Shown here in pieces: positions 35,689-41,387 of a stretch of 41,387 bases of DNA. Within the stretch, counting starts at the first letter, position 1, and the number at the start of each line of letters is the position of its first letter. The notes under the pieces were generated by a model. It was given only the letters and a program-made list of their open reading frames with translations, made no database searches and was not told the DNA's origin. Origin of the DNA: an uncultured Coxiella sp. (GTDB lineage Bacteria > Pseudomonadota > Gammaproteobacteria > Coxiellales > Coxiellaceae); NCBI GenBank assembly GCA_902623005.1, contig CACNSC010000013.1:1-41387 (forward strand), in the 5' to 3' direction. The position numbers and the translations under genes were made by a program.

Positions 35689-37365
35689 ATGACTACAGCA
35701 ACTGAAAATTTTTCTGATCTCTTTCAAGAAAGTATTTCTCACCTGGACATGAGACCAGGCACCCTAGTTAAAGCCACTGTTACCGACGTTAGACCTGACC
35801 GTATTACAGTTAATGCCGGCTTAAAATCGGATGCCGTCATCAACACCGATGAATTCCGTGGTGGCGACTTGCCCACCGTTGGTGATGATATCGAAGTGGT
35901 AATTGTTAATGTTGAAAACGGTTTTGGGGACACGCGTCTCTCTTACGAGAAAGCCGTCAGAGCTCGAGTTTGGTCTGAGCTTGAAAAAATCCACGAGAGT
36001 GGTGACATTGTCATGGGTTCAATCATCGAGCGTGTCAAAGGTGGTTTTACTGTCGACGTCAAAACGATTAAAGCGTTCTTACCTGGATCGTTGGTTGATG
36101 TGAAGCCAGTGAGAGACCTCGGCTATTTAGAAGGTAAAGAGCTCGAATTCAAAGTCATTAAAATGGATCAGAAGCGTAACAACATTGTTGTATCGCGTCG
36201 TGCTGTTATGGAAGCTGAAACATCAGCTGAGCGCAGTGCCCGTTTGGAGCAGCTGCAAGAAGGCCAAGAAGTGATGGGTATTGTTAAAAATATTACAGAT
36301 TACGGTGCCTTTGTTGATCTTGGTGGCGTTGATGGCCTGTTACACATCACCGATATCGCTTGGAAGCGTGTTAAACACCCAAGTGAGATGATTTCTGTTG
36401 GCCAGGAAATGAAAGTAAAAATCCTCAAGTTTGATCGTGAGAAAAATCGCGTTTCGCTTGGCTTAAAACAGCTTGGCGATGATCCATGGTTGAATATTGC
36501 TCGCCGTTATCAAACCAACAGTCGTGTGTTTGGTAAAGTCACCAATATTGCTGACTACGGATGCTTCGTTGAGCTTGAAGAGGGCGTTGAAGGATTGGTT
36601 CATATGTCTGAACTTGATTGGACCAACAAGAACATTCATCCCAGTAAAGTCGTGCAACCCGGTGATGAGGTTGAGGTGATGGTTTTAGAGGTCGATGCCG
36701 ATCGTCGTCGTATCTCACTAGGTATCAAGCAATGTAAACAGAACCCTTGGCAAGAATTCGCTGATAAGCACCAAGAAGGTGATAAGGTTTCTGGTTTCAT
36801 CCGTTCCATGACTGACTTTGGTGTCTTCATTGGCTTAAACGGTGATATCGATGGACTAATTCACTTGTCCGACCTGTCTTGGAGTGAATCTGGCGAGGAA
36901 GCAGCCCGTAAACTCAACAAGGGTCAAGAAATCGAAGCTGTTATTTTGACTATCGATGCGGAGCGTGAGCGCATATCGCTGGGTGTGAAGCAGTTAGAGA
37001 CGGATCCTTTATCTGAATACCTGACGGCGCAAGGTGATGGCGCGGTAGTTAATGCAACGGTGAAAGAAATCTTAGAAAAGCACGCCGTGATGCAATTGAC
37101 CGATAGCATTGATGCTGTTCTGCGTATTGCTGATTATAGCTTGGAGCATACTGCAAGCCTGTCTGATGTTTTAACGGTTGGTGAGAGCGTTGAAGTGAAG
37201 CTCATGTACATCGATAAGAAAATGCATCAATTGGTTGTCTCTCGTAAAGCGCTTTTTGAAGAGGGTGGCTCATCTGCAGCAGCTCCCGCACAAAAACCGG
37301 TTGTACCAACAAAAACCACGTTAGGTGATTTGTTGAAAGAGCAAATGAAAAACAACGATGATTAA
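35689..37365 (+). CDS. rpsA: 30S ribosomal protein S1
   Basis: This 558-residue protein has six S1 RNA-binding repeats of about 75-85 residues, seen for example as GIVKNITDYGAFVDLGGVDG, GKVTNIADYGCFVELEEGVE and SGFIRSMTDFGVFIGLNGDI. The first two, less typical repeats bind the ribosome and the rest hold mRNA. E. coli S1 has 557 residues. It is needed to initiate translation on structured messages. The ihfB gene that normally follows is absent; a strong terminator stands 60 bases after the stop. Confidence 0.97.
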   Translation: MTTATENFSDLFQESISHLDMRPGTLVKATVTDVRPDRITVNAGLKSDAVINTDEFRGGDLPTVGDDIEVVIVNVENGFGDTRLSYEKAVRARVWSELEKIHESGDIVMGSIIERVKGGFTVDVKTIKAFLPGSLVDVKPVRDLGYLEGKELEFKVIKMDQKRNNIVVSRRAVMEAETSAERSARLEQLQEGQEVMGIVKNITDYGAFVDLGGVDGLLHITDIAWKRVKHPSEMISVGQEMKVKILKFDREKNRVSLGLKQLGDDPWLNIARRYQTNSRVFGKVTNIADYGCFVELEEGVEGLVHMSELDWTNKNIHPSKVVQPGDEVEVMVLEVDADRRRISLGIKQCKQNPWQEFADKHQEGDKVSGFIRSMTDFGVFIGLNGDIDGLIHLSDLSWSESGEEAARKLNKGQEIEAVILTIDAERERISLGVKQLETDPLSEYLTAQGDGAVVNATVKEILEKHAVMQLTDSIDAVLRIADYSLEHTASLSDVLTVGESVEVKLMYIDKKMHQLVVSRKALFEEGGSSAAAPAQKPVVPTKTTLGDLLKEQMKNNDD

Positions 37366-37425
37366 GCATTAAAAGGCACCATTTGCCAGTGTTTGCTTGA
37401 ATCCATTGTCTGTTTAAGTAAAATT

Positions 37426-37457
37426 AAGCCCAGTTAGTGTCATTATTAACTGGGCTT
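37426..37457 (+). terminator. Rho-independent terminator after rpsA
   Basis: AAGCCCAGTTA (37426-37436) pairs with TAACTGGGCTT (37447-37457) around a 10-base loop, and TATTATTTATTAT follows. It separates rpsA from the lapA-lapB-pyrF operon. Confidence 0.85.
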
Positions 37458-37502
37458 TATTATTTATTATGTCCTAAGTGATTCAAGGAGCGGACACATA
37501 TC

Positions 37503-37796
37503 ATGAAATATATCGTTACACTGTTTTGGTTGATCGTTGCGTGTCTTGTTGCTTTTTTCACAACCATGAATTCTTTTTCAGTCGTATTGCACTACCCGCT
37601 TGGCTCGATGAAAATTTACTTTCCGCTTTTGCTGTGTTTGATTTTAATTGTTGGCGCAATTCTAGGTTTGTGTGCTTTGATTCCAGCCTTTATCTACTGG
37701 AAAACACATACCATGAAGTTAAACAGTGAAATTAAACGTCACCGCAAAGAGATTGATAACTTACGTACGCTTCCATTGACCGAGCAATCGCGCTGA
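37503..37796 (+). CDS. lapA: Lipopolysaccharide assembly protein A
   Basis: This 97-residue inner-membrane protein (DUF1049) has two membrane helices (about 4-22 and 42-65) and a short basic cytosolic coil (MKLNSEIKRHRKEIDNLR). It partners LapB in controlling LpxC turnover and LPS synthesis. CAAGGAG lies about 12 bases before the ATG at 37503. The stop overlaps the start of lapB (TGATGG), so the two are coupled. Confidence 0.9.
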   Translation: MKYIVTLFWLIVACLVAFFTTMNSFSVVLHYPLGSMKIYFPLLLCLILIVGAILGLCALIPAFIYWKTHTMKLNSEIKRHRKEIDNLRTLPLTEQSR

Positions 37797-38980
37797 TGGC
37801 TATTTTTCCCTATCTCATATTTCCTGCCGTCGCCTTCGCGGCTTGGGTATTTGGCCGGCGTTCGTATTTTCGTGAGCGGCTTAGACTGCCGATTCGTTTT
37901 CAAAATGACTACTTTCGTGGTCTGAATTTTTTAATTAACGAACAGCCTGATAAAGCGGTGGATGTTTTTATTAAGCTAATGGAAATAGACAGCGATACGG
38001 TTGAAACTCATTTGGCATTAGCCGGTTTATTTCGTCGCCGGGGAGAGGTCGATAGAGCGATTAAAATTCATCAGAACTTGATCGCAAGGCCGCAGCTCGA
38101 CCAGCATCATCGTCATCAAGCGCTTTTAGCGTTGGGTGAGGATTACCTGAGTGCCGGTGTTTTGGATCGTGCCGAAAAAATCTTTTTAGAATTGTCTGAT
38201 CGAGACCGTCATGATGCTCAAAGTCTCAATCTACTGTTACAAATCTATCATCTTGAGAAAGAGTGGGATAAGGCCATTAAAATCGCACAACGCTTGGCTG
38301 CCTCCTCTGGTGCGTCATACCGTCTCAATATCGCCCATTATTATTGTGAGTTATCCGAAGAGATGTTTGCTAAAAATGACTCTCAGGCAGCAGCGAGTTA
38401 TTTAAAAAAGGCACAAAGTATAGATCGTCATTGCGTGCGTTCATATTTACTACAAGCTAATACGGCATTTGATGCCCATGACTACACAACCAGTATTCAG
38501 ATCTATCGTCGCGTTGTTGAAGAAGATCCAACCTACATCACAGAAATCATCGACCAATTGAAAACCTGCTATGAAAAGCTTGGAAAAATGACTGAGTTGA
38601 CTGTCTACTTACAAGAGATTTTTTCTGAAACACCATTCGTTGATGTTGCTGAGTGCTTGGCTAAATGTTTGCATCAACAACACGGCTTGCAAACAGCAAT
38701 CGATTTTCTTGAAAACTATGTCGCATCGTATGGGTCTTTATGGGCCCTCAATCCGCTGATTGAGTCGTATGCACGAACGGCATCAATTCCTGATGCGCAA
38801 AAGTTATTGAAACTAGAGCGTCATCTGAAGCACCTGCTATCGGATCAGGCCGTTTACCGATGTCTGCAGTGTGGGTTTTCCGGTACAACATTGCATTGGC
38901 TTTGTCCAAGTTGCCAAACTTGGTCGAGCACAAAACCAATTCGATCAATCGAACTGTTGTCCAAGAAGTCAGCCCGATAA
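37796..38980 (+). CDS. lapB: Lipopolysaccharide assembly protein B
   Basis: This 394-residue membrane-anchored adaptor (formerly YciM) directs FtsH to degrade LpxC and so tunes LPS production. It has an N-terminal membrane helix (FPYLIFPAVAFAAWVFGRRS), then about nine TPR repeats (EQPDKAVDVFIKLMEID and following), and a C-terminal rubredoxin-like zinc knuckle with two CxxC pairs (RCLQCGF and LCPSCQTW). All parts of the family are present and the length is near E. coli's 389. It overlaps lapA by one base and pyrF by one base. Confidence 0.94.
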   Translation: MAIFPYLIFPAVAFAAWVFGRRSYFRERLRLPIRFQNDYFRGLNFLINEQPDKAVDVFIKLMEIDSDTVETHLALAGLFRRRGEVDRAIKIHQNLIARPQLDQHHRHQALLALGEDYLSAGVLDRAEKIFLELSDRDRHDAQSLNLLLQIYHLEKEWDKAIKIAQRLAASSGASYRLNIAHYYCELSEEMFAKNDSQAAASYLKKAQSIDRHCVRSYLLQANTAFDAHDYTTSIQIYRRVVEEDPTYITEIIDQLKTCYEKLGKMTELTVYLQEIFSETPFVDVAECLAKCLHQQHGLQTAIDFLENYVASYGSLWALNPLIESYARTASIPDAQKLLKLERHLKHLLSDQAVYRCLQCGFSGTTLHWLCPSCQTWSSTKPIRSIELLSKKSAR

Positions 38981-39708
38981 TGCCGTTTAATCCCGAAATA
39001 ATCATCGCATTGGATCACGAGACGGATACTGATGCTTTATTGTTTGTTGCAAAATTGTCACCACAGCATTGTCGACTTAAAGTTGGTAAATACTTATTTG
39101 TTCGCTATGGTTCAGAGTTTGTTAAAAAACTCATTGATATGGGATTCGATGTTTTTCTCGATCTTAAATTTCACGATATTCCTCATACCGTAAGACAAGC
39201 GTGCCAGGCGGCTGCCGAGCTTGGTGTTTGGATGCTAAACGTTCATTGTCAGGGTGGCAGTGAGATGCTGTGTGCAGCAGTTGAGGGGATTGATCTTGCA
39301 TCATATACGCGACGACCACTGTTATTGGGCGTCACGCTTTTAACCAGTTTGTCGCAACAAGACGTTAATGCACTGGGTCATCAAGAATCATCTGAGCAGC
39401 TCGTCATTCGATATGCAAAAATAGCTCAGCATGCTGGTTTGGATGGCGTTGTATGCTCAGCACAAGAGGCTGCATTACTGCGCAGAGAGTTTGACCGTCC
39501 CTTTGTGCTTCTAACGCCGGGTATCCGTTTAAAATCATCAACTCATGATGATCAGCAACGGGTGCAAACACCCGAACAAGCGTTTAAAGCCGGTGCTGAT
39601 TATTTGGTTGTTGGTCGACCCATAACCCGAGCATCCGATCCAGTTGCAGTCTTTTGGCAGTACCATGACGCCTGTGCTGATCATTTATCATTCGTTAACA
39701 ATACGTAG
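38980..39708 (+). CDS. pyrF: Orotidine 5'-phosphate decarboxylase
   Basis: This 242-residue TIM-barrel enzyme does the last step of UMP synthesis. The start is ATG 38980 (MPFNPEIIIALD), overlapping the lapB stop in TAATG; longer in-frame versions lie inside lapB. The catalytic set is DLKFHDIPHTV, LKVGKYLF supplies the substrate lysine, and PGIRL and VVGRPITRASDP form the phosphate-binding end. The lapA-lapB-pyrF order is standard in gammaproteobacteria. Confidence 0.95.
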   Translation: MPFNPEIIIALDHETDTDALLFVAKLSPQHCRLKVGKYLFVRYGSEFVKKLIDMGFDVFLDLKFHDIPHTVRQACQAAAELGVWMLNVHCQGGSEMLCAAVEGIDLASYTRRPLLLGVTLLTSLSQQDVNALGHQESSEQLVIRYAKIAQHAGLDGVVCSAQEAALLRREFDRPFVLLTPGIRLKSSTHDDQQRVQTPEQAFKAGADYLVVGRPITRASDPVAVFWQYHDACADHLSFVNNT

Positions 39709-40068
39709 ATTGTTAGCGGCTTGCTATTGGCATAAGGGAGGGCTATCTGGTGAATAACACAAAATCATCATTGACAAATATTCACACATTGCGCTTGATT
39801 GCTATCTTACAGATTTTTATTCCTTGAAAGTGTTATCCAAGGCTTAATTCACATAACCGGTGCTCGATCATGTTTTTTCTCTTACCCCTAAAATAAATGG
39901 TTTAGGGCTTAGTTGTCGAGTATTTCATAGCTCATTAAGCATTTGCAGTGTTGTAGCATCCATTGAGGTAATGTCATGCTGCACATGGAAATATCTTTAG
40001 GATAGCCCGATAAAGCTGGTTTATCAGATATGTGATCTAATGCGTTTATTTAATATAACCGTTGTTTC
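39709..40068. other. Intergenic region with weak hairpin and a 25-codon frame
   Basis: No full gene is seen in these 360 bases between convergent genes. A GTG frame at 39750-39827, preceded by AGGGAGG, encodes 25 residues ending LRLIAILQIFIP; it may be a gene remnant or chance. CCCTAAA (39886-39892) pairs with TTTAGGG (39901-39907), a weak candidate terminator without a T run. Confidence 0.35.
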
Positions 40069-41091
40069 TTAACAATCTGATTTTTTGCTTGTTGGATAGT
40101 GGTTCTTTCTATAAAACGTGCCAAGGTCATTAAAAAGAATACCGTGTTTTTTTAGAATCGGATAACATGCTTTTCTAAGATAATGTCTATTGTAGAAGGT
40201 TTCTGCTGCATAGACATGGTGGATAGCATGAGTCTGTCCGAAGAAGCAGCAAAAGCATTGAAAAGGTAAAAAATACCATTTGTCTATGACTTGAACTTGC
40301 TCGGTCAGCTGAGATACACCTTTATAATAATGAATAGTCGATGATATGAAGACAAGGCAGCCTTGACGAATTAATGCAGGTACAACATAGACAACCATTA
40401 GAAAGTTAATGAGGGCGATATGGTTGTGTATTAAAACTATTTCAGAAGGACACTGTGGTATGACTAAATGAACCAAGGGTAGAAGATGAAATGATAGCCA
40501 TGATATCCAAATCAGATTATATAAAATTACCATGGGGAATAAAGATAATACCATTTCTCGGATGGAAAAATCGGCTGAATCTTGTTTAATTTTTTTGAAC
40601 TGTGTTAGTGAAAATACAGGATCTAGCATAATCAATAAGCGTAAAATCCCATAGGACTTACCGTTGCCAATTAATCGCTCTTCTATATCCTGTGATGTCC
40701 CTGAATGTCTATGGTGATGAAGGTGAATTTTTTTTCTTATCCAAGGGTTGATTGTATTTGGTTTAAAACACCATAAGACCGCTAAAAAAATATTTTGACA
40801 GCATCGTGATTGTTTGAAATACAAGTTATGAAAAGTATCGTGTTCGAGTTCGTGAAGTATGGCGCTAAAAAACGCGATAATGATGATGGTGACGTAGCCA
40901 GGTATGAATCCGATGTAAAATAAATACGCCGAATACGCTATGGCAGAGATGCATGCCAAGGCAATGGATAAACCAATCAGAGTTTGATGCCATAAAAAAG
41001 GATTTGAGGACCGAAGTTGCGTTGATAATCTTGCGATTGCCGGTTGCACTCTGCCGCTATGATCACGATTATGTGCTCTCTTTTCATGCAT
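40069..41091 (-). CDS. Membrane fatty-acid-desaturase family protein
   Basis: This 340-residue integral membrane protein has the three histidine boxes of the di-iron desaturase/hydroxylase family: HELEHDTFH (80-88), HLHHHRH (123-129) and THAIHH near 295. Hydrophobic segments lie at about 36-60, 62-80, 150-190 and 210-250. It should insert a double bond or hydroxyl into a lipid chain in the inner membrane using oxygen and an electron donor; the exact substrate cannot be read. ATG 41091 follows a weak GAG. It is AT-rich and stands alone, facing pyrF. Bases 41092-41387 hold no gene I can support. Confidence 0.8.
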   Translation of the reverse strand: MHEKRAHNRDHSGRVQPAIARLSTQLRSSNPFLWHQTLIGLSIALACISAIAYSAYLFYIGFIPGYVTIIIIAFFSAILHELEHDTFHNLYFKQSRCCQNIFLAVLWCFKPNTINPWIRKKIHLHHHRHSGTSQDIEERLIGNGKSYGILRLLIMLDPVFSLTQFKKIKQDSADFSIREMVLSLFPMVILYNLIWISWLSFHLLPLVHLVIPQCPSEIVLIHNHIALINFLMVVYVVPALIRQGCLVFISSTIHYYKGVSQLTEQVQVIDKWYFLPFQCFCCFFGQTHAIHHVYAAETFYNRHYLRKACYPILKKHGILFNDLGTFYRKNHYPTSKKSDC

Positions 41092-41387
41092 GCTCTATAA
41101 CCTCTTGGTGATCCATAGCGATACCTTTCACCATGATTATAGTAAAAAATTTCAGCGTCATAATTTTAATTACCAAAATACGTAAGTTATTGATCTTTAA
41201 CTGTCATTTTGTAGAGATCAATAGTCTAATCTCGACACCAGCTCAAGAGTGCTGCCGTTCCCAGTTGGGTAATGGCTAAAGGTTCATTGGCTTAGGAAAG
41301 GTTTACAGGAATGAGTAGATTAGTTTTTTAGTTACAATCCAGAAATACAATTAAATTGGGTGGTTATAAGAGGTATTGTCAGGACAT

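Noticed and set aside
1-41387. CRISPR array, tRNA, rRNA or complete insertion sequence
   Set aside because: I saw no regularly spaced direct repeats, no cloverleaf sequence, and no transposase with inverted ends. The dispersed 47-bp elements are too far apart and promoter-like.

Overview
The window looks like a chromosomal segment of a gammaproteobacterium. The evidence is the order gyrA-serC-cmk-rpsA-lapA-lapB-pyrF, the rsfS-rlmH-mrdA ... mrdB-mltB elongation cluster, a fused aspartokinase/diaminopimelate decarboxylase, and a Zur-type regulator with the classic GTTATANTATAAC operator. Two long helical proteins of unknown family, one short protein ending in a eukaryotic-type CaaX box, and several decayed genes suggest a host-associated bacterium, perhaps Legionellales-like. 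That taxonomic guess is inference.

Layout. (1) 1-5670 is an AT-rich accessory region. It holds small secreted proteins (470-700, 1443-1982), a decayed MepB-like gene, a frameshifted copy of a secreted-protein gene, and a minus-strand pair of large unknown genes (4721-5221 and 2290-4842). The pair is bracketed by two direct copies of a 47-bp promoter-like element, and two more copies sit in front of secreted-peptide genes. (2) 5675-12000 is a zinc-homeostasis block. A Zur box at 7624-7642 precedes a ZigA/CobW-like GTPase and a DUF1826 protein. A second at 9838-9850 precedes an unknown His/Cys-tailed membrane protein followed by zur itself. A 600-aa unknown gene lies between the two operators. 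(3) 12219-17955 is again AT-rich: an MscS channel with a C-terminal cyclic-nucleotide-binding-like domain, a fused N-acetylglutamate kinase/synthase overlapping argC, another secreted peptide, and a GST-like gene broken by one stop codon. (4) 18291-30923 is core genome on both strands: a TPR-methyltransferase, mltB, rodA, dps, the fused lysine-pathway enzyme, mrdA, rlmH, rsfS, a second methyltransferase-TPR protein and a rhomboid protease. (5) 31147-39708 is the gyrA-serC-cmk-rpsA and lapA-lapB-pyrF block. (6) A fatty-acid-desaturase-like gene lies on the minus strand at the right end.

How the genes work together. PBP2, RodA and MltB build and trim lateral-wall peptidoglycan, and the fused aspartokinase/DAP decarboxylase works in the aspartate pathway that supplies diaminopimelate and lysine. 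LapA and LapB control lipopolysaccharide synthesis. The Zur block should switch on under zinc starvation: the GTPase and DUF1826 protein are known Zur-regulon partners elsewhere, and the membrane protein co-transcribed with zur is the least understood member.

The strongest candidates for something undescribed are the repeat-bracketed gene pair with a possible kinase-like core and a CaaX-ended partner, the dispersed promoter-plus-signal-peptide cassettes, and the Zur-controlled membrane protein. No tRNA, rRNA, CRISPR array or complete insertion sequence was seen. All domain calls come from reading motifs; no database search was run.
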